Notes: generated by a model not told the origin, from the letters alone. A stretch of DNA of 64,000 nt from Spirochaetales bacterium (GCA_018433865.1 JAHDQJ010000026.1:22486-86485), one strand, 5' to 3'. Shown: positions 8,059-17,548, counted from the stretch's first letter. Made by a program: numbers and translations.

Positions 8059-9108
8059 TCAGAGCGGGAGCGTGACTTTCGATCCCGTGTGTGCGCTTCG
8101 GTAGACTGCCTCGATGATTTCCACGGCATTGCGTGCCGACTCACCGGAAATTTCCACCGGCTTGTCGTTGCGGATCGAGTCGACGACGGACTCGAACAGC
8201 ATCTTGTGCCCATGGTAACCGATCGCCTTCGGATCGGAGGCTCCGCCACCGCTGCTGGTTCCGTGCAGGTATCTGTCCCTGATCGCCACGTCTTCCGGTC
8301 GTTCCTCATCGAACTTCCAGGTGATGATGCTCTCTTCCTCGAGCACGACGCTGCCTCGGGTACCGAGGATTTCGATCTTCTTGAGGAATCCGGGGTAGGC
8401 ACTGGTGGTTCCCTCGATCATGCCCATCGCTCCGTTTGCGAAACGGAGGGCAGCTACTGCGGTATCCTCGACCTCGATCCTCTCGTGGGCAAGCGTACCG
8501 GTGAATGCGAAGACTTCGGAAACCTCTCCCATGAACCATTGCAGCAAGTCGATCGCATGGATCGATTGGTTCATCAAAGCACCGCCGCCGTCCAGCTTCC
8601 AGGTCCCGCGCCATGCGCCGCTGTCGTAGTAGGCCTGGGTCCTGAACCATTTCACCTGCGCATCGGCCATGACGATCTTTCCGAACCGGCCCTCTTCGAT
8701 CGCACGCTTTATCAGACGGGGAGCTTCGTGGTAGCGGGAAGGAAACACCCCGGCAAGTTTCACGCCATTTGCATCGCATGCTTCGATGATCTGATTGCAC
8801 CGTTCCTTGGTGATCTCCAACGGCTTTTCCACGATCACGTGCTTCTTCGCCTTTGCCGCTGCCAGCGCTCCTGAGAGGTGCAAGCCGGATGGGGTCGCGA
8901 TGGTCACGATGTCGAGCTCCTCGTCGGCGAGGAAGGCATCCAAGTCGGTGTAGCCTCTGCATCCGTAGGTCTCACCGAACTGTTTCGCACGTGCTTCGAC
9001 TGCGTCGAGTCCAGCCACGAGCTTGCACCCGGGCAAGTCGTTGATCGCCTTGGCGTGCACATCACTGATCACGCCGAGTCCGATGACTCCGAATCCCAAT
9101 GTTTTCAT
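8059..9108 (-). CDS. Gfo/Idh/MocA-family NAD(P)-dependent oxidoreductase
   Basis: A 349-aa protein with the N-terminal Rossmann motif GVIGLGVISDVHA (7-19) and the family signature EKP (94-96), followed by the alpha/beta substrate domain. Members oxidise or reduce sugars and cyclitols such as myo-inositol, glucose or scyllo-inosose. It is read divergently from an inositol-monophosphatase-like gene with a shared control region, which hints at inositol or sugar-phosphate metabolism; that is inference. ATG at 9108 has CGGAGGAAT just upstream. Confidence 0.88.
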   Translation of the reverse strand: MKTLGFGVIGLGVISDVHAKAINDLPGCKLVAGLDAVEARAKQFGETYGCRGYTDLDAFLADEELDIVTIATPSGLHLSGALAAAKAKKHVIVEKPLEITKERCNQIIEACDANGVKLAGVFPSRYHEAPRLIKRAIEEGRFGKIVMADAQVKWFRTQAYYDSGAWRGTWKLDGGGALMNQSIHAIDLLQWFMGEVSEVFAFTGTLAHERIEVEDTAVAALRFANGAMGMIEGTTSAYPGFLKKIEILGTRGSVVLEEESIITWKFDEERPEDVAIRDRYLHGTSSGGGASDPKAIGYHGHKMLFESVVDSIRNDKPVEISGESARNAVEIIEAVYRSAHTGSKVTLPL

Positions 9109-9131
9109 GTATTCCTCCGCTTATCGAGTTT

Positions 9132-9186
9132 ACCCTACCATCGAACAGGGGGGTTGTCAATTTAATTTGTCAATCCATATTACAAA
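9132..9186. promoter_or_regulatory. Control region between the Gfo/Idh and IMPase-like genes
   Basis: A minus-strand promoter for the Gfo/Idh gene is visible: TTGACA (plus-strand 9155-9160), a 17-base spacer and TAGGGT (9132-9137). TTGTCAAT occurs twice as a direct repeat (9154-9161 and 9167-9174), and a TTTGT/ACAAA inverted pair spans 9166-9186. The TTGTCA half-sites resemble those in the tct operator, so the same ROK protein or a relative could bind here. Confidence 0.5.
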
Positions 9187-9234
9187 ATTATAGCACCCCT
9201 TGATTTTTCCTCGGATACCGGCACCATAGGGGAC

Positions 9235-10023
9235 ATGGACACCACATCGATTGAACAGAGGCTCGCGGCTGCGAAGGCCGCGGCACGGAAGGCAGGTGAG
9301 CTGTTGCTCGGCGGACCGCAGGATGGCATGCAGGCGAAGGCGAAGGGAAAGAGTGACTTCGTGACCGTGATGGACCTTGCTTCGGAACGACTGATCAAGG
9401 ACCTGCTGCATGCACAATTTCCCCAGGACAACTTCCTTGGCGAGGAGACCGGCTTCGAAGCCCATGGAGACGGGGGTACGTGGGTGATCGATCCCATCGA
9501 CGGGACGAACAACTATATCTACGGACTGCCGACCTACACCGTCAGCATCGCGTATGAGATCGAACGGCACTGTCCGGTTGTCGGGGTGGTCTTCGTTCCG
9601 TGCCTGGACCAGCTGTTCCATGCCTCCGTAGGCATGGGAGCCTTCAAGAATGGTGTATCCATCTCGTGCTCTTCTCTCGCGGATGCATCGGAGAGCCTCT
9701 TGATCATCAGTCCCCCCTCCCGCATTCCTGGGAAATTCGCGCAGTATCTGGCGATCTACGGACGCCTTGCACGAAAGACCGGGGAAATCCGTGACTTCGG
9801 ATCGGCGGCCTATCACATGAGCCTCGTCGCTGCCGGGATGGCCGAGGCATTCGTGGAATTCGGACTGCAATACCACGACATCGCCGCGGGGATGGTGATC
9901 CTCTCCGAAGCAGGCGGGAAGATCAGTCCGATCGATCCGCAGGAAACAGGATGGAGCGGGAACATCGTCGCCACAAGCACCAGATTGCATGACTGGTATG
10001 TACATCAGGTCATAACCGAGTAG
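9235..10023 (+). CDS. Inositol-monophosphatase-family phosphatase
   Basis: A 262-aa, Mg-dependent phosphatase of the IMPase superfamily. The metal-site motifs are GEETGF (about 65-70), DPIDGTNNYIYGLP (86-99) and, near the C terminus, the variant YHDIAAGMVILSEAGG for the usual WDxAAGxLIxxEAGG. The usual Trp before the third Asp is His here. Substrates of the family include myo-inositol 1-phosphate, fructose 1,6-bisphosphate and 3'-phosphoadenosine phosphate, and cannot be separated by eye. The gene is divergent from the Gfo/Idh gene. Its ATG has GGGGAC ahead of it, a weaker ribosome site than most in the window. Confidence 0.87.
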   Translation: MDTTSIEQRLAAAKAAARKAGELLLGGPQDGMQAKAKGKSDFVTVMDLASERLIKDLLHAQFPQDNFLGEETGFEAHGDGGTWVIDPIDGTNNYIYGLPTYTVSIAYEIERHCPVVGVVFVPCLDQLFHASVGMGAFKNGVSISCSSLADASESLLIISPPSRIPGKFAQYLAIYGRLARKTGEIRDFGSAAYHMSLVAAGMAEAFVEFGLQYHDIAAGMVILSEAGGKISPIDPQETGWSGNIVATSTRLHDWYVHQVITE

Positions 10024-10310
10024 GGAGGTCTCGGTACGTATCTGGGCTGTCATGTCATGACATTTTGATATATCAGACCACGTTTCGTTACTCGCAGGAT
10101 GCGACCATTGCATCAAGAACTGCGTGGATGTATAGTTCAAATGGCTTGTTGCACTGTATTGCAACTCTTTGGAAACACAAGCTTTGTGTCACTGCAAAGA
10201 ACTTATCCGGCGTGTCACTGGAATCCCTTCAGCTAAGTTCAAGTCTGTTTGCATCTCGCTATCGTGTCTGCTCGGCCTGAAGGCCTGCATATACATGGGA
10301 GGATCGAAAG
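10024..10310. other. Non-coding gap with a small palindrome
   Basis: This 287-base gap shows no credible gene. It holds a perfect 12-bp palindrome ATGTCATGACAT (10052-10063) and an inverted repeat GTTGCA/TGCAAC (10148-10153 and 10160-10165). A strong ribosome site (GGGAGGAT) precedes the lipoprotein start at 10311. The palindrome's TGTCA/TGACA core recurs elsewhere in the window. Confidence 0.4.
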
Positions 10311-11969
10311 ATGAAGAACCGAAACAAGGCAGGAAGCTTAGCCCTCCTGCTGGTGCTTCTGATGGCAATCGCATGCGTCGGATGCGACTTGGAAGGATCC
10401 GAGGAACAGACCGGTTCCTTGGAAATCACATTGGTGGACGGTCTCAATACCAGAACGATCGTTCCCGGATTGGACATGGAAGCTGCGAAGTTCCTGATCA
10501 ATGGGAATCGCGAGGGATCTTCCGATTCGGTCGGACCCGTGGAGATCGCCGGAGCAACGCACACCTTCAGCGGCATCCCGGTAGGGAACTGGACGATCAC
10601 CGTCGAAGCCTACAATGAGGATGATGTCAGGATCGGAGAAGGCTCAGCCTATGTCGTGCTCACCGGGGGACCGAAAGCGGTGGCGAACGTGGTGGTGGTT
10701 CCTGTGACCGGCACAGGCAATTTCTCCTTCACGCTCGACTGGACGGGCAATGCGCTTGCTTCTCCGGTTCTCACTGCGACGCTTACTCCCGAGGACTCTT
10801 CAGAGACCGTGGGTATTCCATCAGAAGTGATCGTAATCAGTGGCTCTACCGCTACCATCACGGTGGGGGATTTGCCGAGTGGATACTACGACTTCACCTA
10901 TACCCTGAAGGATGATGAGGAAATCTTCGCGGGAAATTTCCATGAAGTGCGCATCCTAGCTGGTCAGACTACCTCAGGTTCTGAGGATCTCCCGGTATAT
11001 CCGTTCGAGGTGTCGGTGGTCATCAACATGAACAATCCGTTCCCGGTGACCATATCTTCGGATGATTTCATCCTCGAGTGTGCGACTTCCCAATCTTTTA
11101 CTGTAGCCCCTGCTGATGCCTCATCGTACCAGTGGTACCTTGATGGTGAGAAGATCGCAGGGGCGAACGAGGCTGTCTGTGAAATTGACGGCGAAGGCAT
11201 GGCATTCGGCTGGCACAACCTTTCGGTGAAGGTGAAGAAAGCAGCCGATTGGGTCTCCTCCGGAACCGTTGCCTTCTATGTGGATGATCTGGTCGGCAGG
11301 GGAGGCTGGATCGACCTGACCTTCACCAGCAAAGACGATGCAACCGATACCATGCGCTTTGTGTTCACCAATGGTCCCGCCAATGGTCCCGATGCAGAAA
11401 CAGGATTCGGGGAAATCGCCGATTTTCCTGAGTATGAGATACCCATCCACATCGAAATGCCACTTGAGCGGGCCCATAAGATAACCCCCGCGAGTTGCAT
11501 GGTTTCCTCATCGATTCCCTTGGCCGTTGGTGCGGAATACGCATTGTCTCCCGCAGACCCCTCACATACTGGTGCATGGATGAATGTGGTGATGGCCTCC
11601 TGGAATATGGATAGCGAGACCGTTGTGCTCGGTGTACCCTATGAAGAATGTATCTTCGATGCCACGTTTATCGATGGTGAGGGGGATGAGACCCATTTTG
11701 CTTCCAGGGAGAGTTTCCACAATCCGGTGATAAATGAGGTGACTGGTGAGCGGCTATGGCCTGACGGTTGGTGGAATGCAGCAAGTCCTGGAGTCTTGAT
11801 CTCCTACACACGGTATGGAAATTCCATCGGTTCGTATGTGAAGGGCGTAGTCAATGGAACGGTCATCACGGTCGTCCCCGGTGAAGGTGATGATCCGGAT
11901 GCCCAAAAATTGTATACGGTCGAGGGATATTTCGTCACTTCACGGGCAATCGTGAAACCGACTCCTTGA
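10311..11969 (+). CDS. Large surface or periplasmic lipoprotein, unknown function
   Basis: A 552-aa protein with a charged start (MKNRNK), a hydrophobic stretch (9-21) and a lipobox-like ending IACVGCDLEG, so Cys25 is the likely lipidated residue. The mature part is rich in Thr, Val, Asp and Gly with alternating beta-strand patterns and no Cys-rich or catalytic motif that I recognise. The segment around 60-200 looks like immunoglobulin or carboxypeptidase-regulatory-like beta domains. The lipobox VGCDLEG recurs in another lipoprotein at 58741-60162. It lies just upstream of the six Wzi-like barrel genes but ends in its own terminator-like hairpin, so co-expression is unproven. Confidence 0.72.
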   Translation: MKNRNKAGSLALLLVLLMAIACVGCDLEGSEEQTGSLEITLVDGLNTRTIVPGLDMEAAKFLINGNREGSSDSVGPVEIAGATHTFSGIPVGNWTITVEAYNEDDVRIGEGSAYVVLTGGPKAVANVVVVPVTGTGNFSFTLDWTGNALASPVLTATLTPEDSSETVGIPSEVIVISGSTATITVGDLPSGYYDFTYTLKDDEEIFAGNFHEVRILAGQTTSGSEDLPVYPFEVSVVINMNNPFPVTISSDDFILECATSQSFTVAPADASSYQWYLDGEKIAGANEAVCEIDGEGMAFGWHNLSVKVKKAADWVSSGTVAFYVDDLVGRGGWIDLTFTSKDDATDTMRFVFTNGPANGPDAETGFGEIADFPEYEIPIHIEMPLERAHKITPASCMVSSSIPLAVGAEYALSPADPSHTGAWMNVVMASWNMDSETVVLGVPYEECIFDATFIDGEGDETHFASRESFHNPVINEVTGERLWPDGWWNAASPGVLISYTRYGNSIGSYVKGVVNGTVITVVPGEGDDPDAQKLYTVEGYFVTSRAIVKPTP

Positions 11970-11993
11970 CGTATCATGTCTTGATGCATTGTG

Positions 11994-12023
11994 CCTGCCC
12001 CCCTGATCGCTTAGGGGGGCAGG
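11994..12023 (+). terminator. Hairpin terminator after the lipoprotein gene
   Basis: A perfect 10-bp GC-rich stem, CCTGCCCCCC (11994-12003) and GGGGGGCAGG (12014-12023), with a 10-base loop. The sequence after it is only moderately T-rich (TGTGTCATTT). It separates the lipoprotein gene from the Wzi-like array. Confidence 0.7.
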
Positions 12024-12125
12024 TGTGTCATTTCCTATCAATTCTCAGGTTGACACCGGTTTAGGTAAAACATGAATAATAAATAATTATAATAAAATGA
12101 ATTGCGCCTGTATATCAGAATGACA

Positions 12126-12154
12126 TTGAGTTGTCTGTCATGTAATGCTATAGT
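12126..12154 (+). promoter_or_regulatory. Promoter of the first Wzi-like gene
   Basis: TTGAGT (12126-12131), a 17-base spacer and extended -10 TGCTATAGT (12146-12154). The expected transcription start at about 12161 is two bases before ATG 12163, suggesting a leaderless or very short-leader mRNA. An ATGACA/TGTCAT inverted pair overlaps the spacer. Confidence 0.6.
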
Positions 12155-12162
12155 ACTGAGGT

Positions 12163-13767
12163 ATGGGTGGAAAAAAGCAGTACGTCTTGGTGTGTCTCCT
12201 CCTCTTGTTCTGCCTGGTATCGCTCGAGGCCTATTCGGACCAACGATTCATTCCCTCGGATGCTGAGGTATTCTCACGCATCCAACAGCTTCATAGGATC
12301 GAGGGACGTGCAATCCCGCCTCGGGTCGGTCCATGGACGGAACGGGAATTGTTCCACGCTATGGAACGCTTGCCACGATTATCCGAGGGAAAGCTGTTCG
12401 GATCCATACAGGCAGGGTTGGCGTATCGACCCCTGTTCCCATTCAGCGGACAAGGAAGCGCGGATATCTCACCGGCATACTCTTTTGAAGCCTATCTGCA
12501 TATCAATGAAGAAGATTTCACTGAAGAACCATTGTGGCATCCTCGATGGAAAGATCGTTTGCCAATCCTCTCCATTCCCATCTCCTTTACCGTAGCCGAT
12601 CATTTTTCCACTCACGTGGAGTTCCTTGTGGTCCGCAGATTGCTCGATTATGCAAGTGGAATGCATTACGTCTATGCTCCGGAATTTTCCACGAATCACT
12701 CACTCCGGGACTTCTTCCAGCTCGATTTCAATTGGCCGTACAGTGCCATCGCGGTCGCCGGGGGGAACCAGTGGAACCTCCAGATCGGGCGCGAACGCCT
12801 GAACCTGGGACCCGGGCATACCGGGAACCTGCTTCTATCCGATCACTTGCCGTACCACGACTACATGATGTTCAAGGCATGGCTCGGACCGATCAAGTAC
12901 TCGACCGCTCTAGTCGGTTTCCCATCTCCTGCGGAGACGGGTACAGGAACCGCAAAGGTAAAGGCGCTCTTCACCCATCGCTTCGACTGGACGATCCTGC
13001 CGGAGTGGCACTTCGCGATCACTGAGGCAATGATGTACCAAGATGGCGTGATCGACTTTCGATTCCTCAACCCATTGATGATCTACCACCAATATTTCAT
13101 GGCGAGTGTCTCAAACTCGTTCTTGACCGCGGAGACTTGGGTGTCGATTCTCCCCGGGTTGGCCCTTTACGGCCAAATCGGATTCGATGATGTACGATTC
13201 ATCGACGAGTCCGATTCCAAGCCGAATGCGTTGGGTTGGCAGGTAGGCATGGAATATGGGTGGGTTGACCAAAGCGGTTCATACCTCTTGTGGGCAGAGT
13301 ATGTCCACACAGATCCGTACCTCTACCTTCGTGATGGCATCGACTATGTCGTTTCGTTCAAGGCCATGGAACCTGATGGTGGTGCAACCCGGTATGTCAG
13401 GGAGTATGTGGGATATCCTCTCGGAGGAGATGCGACTGTCTACGCAGTGGGACTCGATTGGGACTCCCTGGAGAACTGGAACGGGTTCATACGGGCCGAG
13501 TATGCTGTCGACGGAGCTGTGGGTTTCGATTCTCCGTATCCTCCGGCAGATCCACAGGTAACGACTCCTACCGGTATTCCCGAGACAAGAGTCAGGGGTA
13601 CCGTAGGAGCTTCCTTTCGTATAAGTGCCGGAAAGTTCGGTTTGGAAAGCTCGTCGCTGAGAGTGAACGGAAGTGTCTCCTATGTGATGATCCATAATCT
13701 CGGGAACACGACGCATGATCCCATTCACGATGTGCAAGGTTCGTTGGGTATTGCCTATATCTTATGA
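12163..13767 (+). CDS. Wzi-like outer-membrane beta-barrel protein, copy 1
   Basis: A 534-aa exported protein with a signal peptide (hydrophobic 8-22, ending near SLEAYSD), then a conserved N-terminal helix-turn segment (FSRIQQLHRIEG, GPWTERELF), then a long run of alternating aromatic and polar beta-strands. It ends QGSLGIAYIL, an outer-membrane beta-signal-like terminus. The set resembles the Wzi capsule-assembly family (Pfam Caps_assemb_Wzi). Family motifs shared with the five following genes include RERLNLGPGHTGNLLLSDH and TDPYLYLRDGIDYVV. E. coli Wzi is a lectin that anchors capsule to the outer membrane. No capsule export gene is seen here, so the ligand is open. This copy is the most divergent, together with the next gene. 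Confidence 0.72.
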   Translation: MGGKKQYVLVCLLLLFCLVSLEAYSDQRFIPSDAEVFSRIQQLHRIEGRAIPPRVGPWTERELFHAMERLPRLSEGKLFGSIQAGLAYRPLFPFSGQGSADISPAYSFEAYLHINEEDFTEEPLWHPRWKDRLPILSIPISFTVADHFSTHVEFLVVRRLLDYASGMHYVYAPEFSTNHSLRDFFQLDFNWPYSAIAVAGGNQWNLQIGRERLNLGPGHTGNLLLSDHLPYHDYMMFKAWLGPIKYSTALVGFPSPAETGTGTAKVKALFTHRFDWTILPEWHFAITEAMMYQDGVIDFRFLNPLMIYHQYFMASVSNSFLTAETWVSILPGLALYGQIGFDDVRFIDESDSKPNALGWQVGMEYGWVDQSGSYLLWAEYVHTDPYLYLRDGIDYVVSFKAMEPDGGATRYVREYVGYPLGGDATVYAVGLDWDSLENWNGFIRAEYAVDGAVGFDSPYPPADPQVTTPTGIPETRVRGTVGASFRISAGKFGLESSSLRVNGSVSYVMIHNLGNTTHDPIHDVQGSLGIAYIL

Positions 13768-13789
13768 TACTGATCCAAGGAGTGTAAGT

Positions 13790-15484
13790 ATGAAACGATT
13801 CATGGTATTTCTCGGTGCATTTCTGGTGTGTTCCACGGTGATTCTCGGTGCGGTTAACCTGCAACACGTGATTCCTGTAGGTTCGGAAGTTTATTCGTTG
13901 GTACGGATGCTCTATCTTGAGGCGGGTGCGGCTCCTCCTTCGTCCAGCGGCCCGTGGTCTGCAGCCGAGCTGCTGCATCATCTTGACAGGATACCCCAAG
14001 ATCGTCTCACCCAAGAAGGCAAAGCCATCATGGAGGAGGTGCGGGCGATGGTCGAGATGCCTGATACCAAAGACAAGACGTTCCACGGCTCGATCGGTTT
14101 CGTACCGACCTTCGAGATGTATTACCATACCAATGACGTCGATTATGCACAAGAGACCGATTGGGTGTACAACTACGATTCGCGCAGACCTTTGATTGGC
14201 ATTCCGATAGAGTTGTACATGACCGACCACATCTACAGCAAGGTCGACTTTGCAATCATGAAAACCAGATTCTCGAGGAACTCCTCTAGCGTCACCGATT
14301 CTTCCGAGATATTCTCCCCAAAGTTCACAATGAACCATCCCTTCTCCGAAGGGCTTAACCACATCGATCTGAATTTTCCCGAGCGGGCGGTGGTCGGTAT
14401 GGGAATCGGTCGGAACAGCCTCACCTTGGGGCGTGACGACCTCTACTGGAGTTCCGGGAAGACCGGAAGCCTGACGGTAGGGGATCATCTTGACTACTAT
14501 GATTTCCTGCGATTCACCAGTTTTCATGACAAGTTCAAGTACACTTATCTTGTCGCGGGATTCGACTCTCCCTCGTGGACAGGGGGGCAGGATTCCACTA
14601 TCGACAGCAACGATGCGGTTGATGGAGACAGTGACAATGTCAAAGTGTATGTGGCCCACCGTTTCGAGTTCCGCATGTTCAAGGATCGGGTAACGATGGC
14701 GCTCACCGAAGCGATGATGTACCAGAGTTCCACACTGGATTTCAGGTACCTGAACCCTGCGTTGTTCTACCACAACCTGTTCACCAGGAGCAATTCAAAC
14801 TCGACCTTGGCCCTCGAACTCAGTGTCAACCCATTCAAGTACCTGCATGTATGGGCCAACTTTCTCGTGGATGAGTTCCCCTACCCGGGAGAAGACCAGA
14901 CATCCAACAGTGCGCGGCCGACCGGGATCGGGCAGCAGTATGGCATCGAAGGGATGTATCCGATGGGTCCGGGCTTCATCACCGGGTGGTTCGAATACGT
15001 GAAGACCGATCCGTACCTCTACCTCCGGAACCATGTGGATTATATCGTGAACCGTCGGATGTTCAACCTTGAGAGTGATATCGCGATCAAGAAAAACTTC
15101 ATGGGTTATGAATTTGGCAATGACCTGATCATGGTCGCAACGGGTTTCGGATACACGATTCCCCGCTTGTTCAGTGGTACGTTGAGTGCTTCCTACATGC
15201 TCCAGGGAGAAAACTCCATGTCGACCGTTTGGGGTGAGGGCCCGACGCATGTCAACAAGACTACCCCATGGGATGACCCATTGACCGCGGCAACGGTTGA
15301 GAAGTCCCTGACAATTTCAGCGAATGCCCAAGCTCATCCGTTCCAGGATGCCTCATCGAAGCACTTGAGGAATATCGGGGTGATGACGCAGGTCGATTAT
15401 CTGAAGCATTGGAACCGGGACAATGTAAAGGATGTCACCACTGACGATATCCAGGTTACCTTCGGAGTAAGTTGGAAGCTGTAG
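13790..15484 (+). CDS. Wzi-like outer-membrane beta-barrel protein, copy 2
   Basis: A 564-aa protein. ATG at 13790 follows AAGGAGTG, giving a clean signal peptide (MKRFMVFLGAFLVCS, cleaved near ILGAVNLQ). The conserved N-terminal module SEVYSLVRMLYLEAG and GPWSAAELLHHLDRI is followed by barrel strands and the motifs GRDDLYWSSGKTGSLTVGDH, AHRFEFRMF, TEAMMYQSSTLDFRYLNPA and KTDPYLYLRNHVDYIV. The C-terminal strand DDIQVTFGVSWKL is a likely BAM recognition signal. It starts 22 bases after copy 1, so the two probably share a transcript. The family is seen by motif; the function (surface glycan binding or channel) is inferred. Confidence 0.72.
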   Translation: MKRFMVFLGAFLVCSTVILGAVNLQHVIPVGSEVYSLVRMLYLEAGAAPPSSSGPWSAAELLHHLDRIPQDRLTQEGKAIMEEVRAMVEMPDTKDKTFHGSIGFVPTFEMYYHTNDVDYAQETDWVYNYDSRRPLIGIPIELYMTDHIYSKVDFAIMKTRFSRNSSSVTDSSEIFSPKFTMNHPFSEGLNHIDLNFPERAVVGMGIGRNSLTLGRDDLYWSSGKTGSLTVGDHLDYYDFLRFTSFHDKFKYTYLVAGFDSPSWTGGQDSTIDSNDAVDGDSDNVKVYVAHRFEFRMFKDRVTMALTEAMMYQSSTLDFRYLNPALFYHNLFTRSNSNSTLALELSVNPFKYLHVWANFLVDEFPYPGEDQTSNSARPTGIGQQYGIEGMYPMGPGFITGWFEYVKTDPYLYLRNHVDYIVNRRMFNLESDIAIKKNFMGYEFGNDLIMVATGFGYTIPRLFSGTLSASYMLQGENSMSTVWGEGPTHVNKTTPWDDPLTAATVEKSLTISANAQAHPFQDASSKHLRNIGVMTQVDYLKHWNRDNVKDVTTDDIQVTFGVSWKL

Positions 15485-15655
15485 CTAGCTTCGCATGTCG
15501 CTGCCGATCCTTTGCTGGGTCGGCAGTATGTTGTCCCGGGTAATTACTTTTGTGGTTTGTTCCATGAGATGCCTGCGTATCCCTCCAATTCGGAGAAAAA
15601 CTACCACTCGAGTTCATATTATTCTGTAACTCTCGCAAGGTTCAGTGGTATAATC

Positions 15656-15664
15656 AGACAATCA
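15656..15664 (+). promoter_or_regulatory. Extended -10 promoter of Wzi-like copy 3 (A)
   Basis: TGGTATAAT, a perfect extended -10 element, lies 25 bases before the ATG at 15690. No good -35 is visible, as is usual for TGn promoters. The start has CGGGAGGG as its ribosome site. The paralogue at 19374 has the near-identical element TGGTATACT. Confidence 0.55.
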
Positions 15665-15689
15665 TTTGGCAAATTTCGGGAGGGAAATA

Positions 15690-17459
15690 ATGAAAAGACT
15701 CTTGATGGTAGCTCTTTCACTTATGTTGTGTATCTCGATGGGTTTCGCTGCGAATGTGCAGAAGATCCATCCGATCGACTCACCGGTGTACGATGCAATT
15801 ACGTATCTGTATGTCAGCAATGGATTGGCGTTGCCTTCGACCGGCGGCCCCTGGAGTACCGATGAGCTGCTCAAGATGCTCGACAAGCTTGATCGCGATG
15901 CACAGGATGACGGAGCCAAGGCTGCGTATGACTATGTGGTGAGCATGCTTTCCGAAGGTGATCGTGCCGTGCAGTTCGGACTCGATGTCGCGCTCGAAGG
16001 CTATTATCATACAGATACCACCAACTTCACCAACGAAGAGGATTGGATCCGCGGATACAATGAGCGCAAGCCTCTGATGGATATTGTGCTGGAAACATGG
16101 CCATCGAATCACTTCTACGGGTATTCCTCGCTCTATGTCGGTGGAACGAAGTTTTCCGGGTATACTGCAGCAGAGGGTCCCGTGGCCATGTTCTATGGGC
16201 AGGAACCGTTTACGACAAATCTGTTTTTCCTTGCACCCGGATCAATCAATGAACTTGATTTCGCCATGCCATACCGCGCCTTCGGTGCATTCGGCGGTGA
16301 TGGGTGGAGCGTGCAGATCGGCCGTGACCGTCTCTCCTGGGGACCCGGAGTTACCGGAAATCTGATGCTCGGTGAACATTTGAAGTACCACAATGTCGGT
16401 AGGGTCGCTGCTTATGGGAAGAATTTCAAGTATACGTTCGTCACCTCATTCTTCCCGCACCCGTACCAATACTATCCGATTCTCGACGGTTCCAACAATT
16501 TCGATAACAGCTGGAGCCAAACCCAAGTACTGGCCGGGCTGAACATGTTCATGGCGCATCGTCTTGAGTGGCGCATGTTCCAGGACAAGGTGGGCTTGGC
16601 GCTCTCCGAGTCGATCATGTATCAGTCGCTGGACAATACCTTGGACCTGCGGATCCTGAATCCTGCCATGATCTTCCACGATTATTACATCAGAAGCAAT
16701 GCCAACTCGCTGTTGACCCTTGAGGTGGATTACACTCCGATCAAGCATGTGAACGTCTATGGGCAGTTTGCAGTCGATGAATTCGCCTTGCCCGGCGAAC
16801 CGGTCCCGGGGAAGGATGACAACGCACTGCCGACCTCGTATGGCATGATGGCAGGAGCGAAGGCCAGCTATCCGATGGCCAATGGCATGATGTACGGATC
16901 TTTCGAGTGGGCAAAGACCGATCCGTATCTCTATCTCCGCGATGACGGCAGCTATGCACAAGATGCAGGCGAGTATGGTATCAATTATGTCGTGGCTATC
17001 CGGGAGTACTACGGAACCGGTCGGATGCTCTATGATGAACAGTTCCTCGGGTATCAATATGGTCCTGATGCGGTGGTATTGAACGGTAATGTGGGCTATC
17101 GGGAATTCGGCAAGTGGTTTGCCGAGGGCAACATCTTCTATATGCTCCACGGAACTCACGACAAGTGGACTCGGTGGACCTCTGTGGACAACGGTGATGG
17201 AGTCGCTGATGATCATCCTGTTTTCGTCCCAGGACCTACGGATAGCCATGAATCGGGAAACAATGGTGATGCAGATGTAAGTGACAGAAACGCTGTCAGC
17301 AAGACATTAGTCGCAGGAGTGAAGGGTGGCTACACGATCCTTCCCGGTCTTGATGTCTATGCACAAGGTGATTTCATCAGTATCAAGAATGCAGGCAATA
17401 TTGATGGTACCGATATCAGTGATGTCCAGTTGACCATTGGTGTCTCCTATTCACTCTAA
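15690..17459 (+). CDS. Wzi-like outer-membrane beta-barrel protein, copy 3 (type A)
   Basis: A 589-aa protein with signal peptide MKRLLMVALSLMLCISMGFA, cut after FAA. The mature start NVQKIHPIDSPVYDAITYLY and the module GGPWSTDELLKMLDKLDR (52-69) are nearly the same as in the gene at 19374, which makes these two type-A copies. Barrel motifs are GRDRLSWGPGVTGNLMLGEH, AHRLEWRMFQDKVGLALSES, DLRILNPAMIFHDYY, AKTDPYLYLRDDGSY and LGYQYGPDAVVLNGNVGYRE. It ends VQLTIGVSYSL. The likely place is the outer membrane, perhaps holding or passing a surface glycan. A hairpin follows before the next gene, so each A-B step may have its own promoter. Confidence 0.73.
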   Translation: MKRLLMVALSLMLCISMGFAANVQKIHPIDSPVYDAITYLYVSNGLALPSTGGPWSTDELLKMLDKLDRDAQDDGAKAAYDYVVSMLSEGDRAVQFGLDVALEGYYHTDTTNFTNEEDWIRGYNERKPLMDIVLETWPSNHFYGYSSLYVGGTKFSGYTAAEGPVAMFYGQEPFTTNLFFLAPGSINELDFAMPYRAFGAFGGDGWSVQIGRDRLSWGPGVTGNLMLGEHLKYHNVGRVAAYGKNFKYTFVTSFFPHPYQYYPILDGSNNFDNSWSQTQVLAGLNMFMAHRLEWRMFQDKVGLALSESIMYQSLDNTLDLRILNPAMIFHDYYIRSNANSLLTLEVDYTPIKHVNVYGQFAVDEFALPGEPVPGKDDNALPTSYGMMAGAKASYPMANGMMYGSFEWAKTDPYLYLRDDGSYAQDAGEYGINYVVAIREYYGTGRMLYDEQFLGYQYGPDAVVLNGNVGYREFGKWFAEGNIFYMLHGTHDKWTRWTSVDNGDGVADDHPVFVPGPTDSHESGNNGDADVSDRNAVSKTLVAGVKGGYTILPGLDVYAQGDFISIKNAGNIDGTDISDVQLTIGVSYSL

Positions 17460-17479
17460 GAGAAACAATCGTTATTCCG

Positions 17480-17506
17480 GGGGTTCCCTCTTGATGGGGG
17501 AATCCC
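17480..17506 (+). terminator. Hairpin between Wzi-like copies 3 and 4
   Basis: A 9-bp stem with one G-U pair, GGGGTTCCC and GGGAATCCC, with a 9-base loop, followed by TATGTTTTATATAG. It is weakly terminator-like and may reduce read-through from copy 3 into copy 4. Confidence 0.5.
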
Positions 17507-17548
17507 TATGTTTTATATAGAGGTATGTATCGCTGAGGAGGGATATGC

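Noticed and set aside
9157..10164. Minus-strand frame of 335 codons over the IMPase-like gene
   Set aside because: The plus strand carries the DPIDGTNNY phosphatase motif; the antisense frame has no motif.
13592..14773. Minus-strand frame of 393 codons inside the barrel array
   Set aside because: Antisense shadow of two Wzi-like genes with strong ribosome sites and signal peptides.
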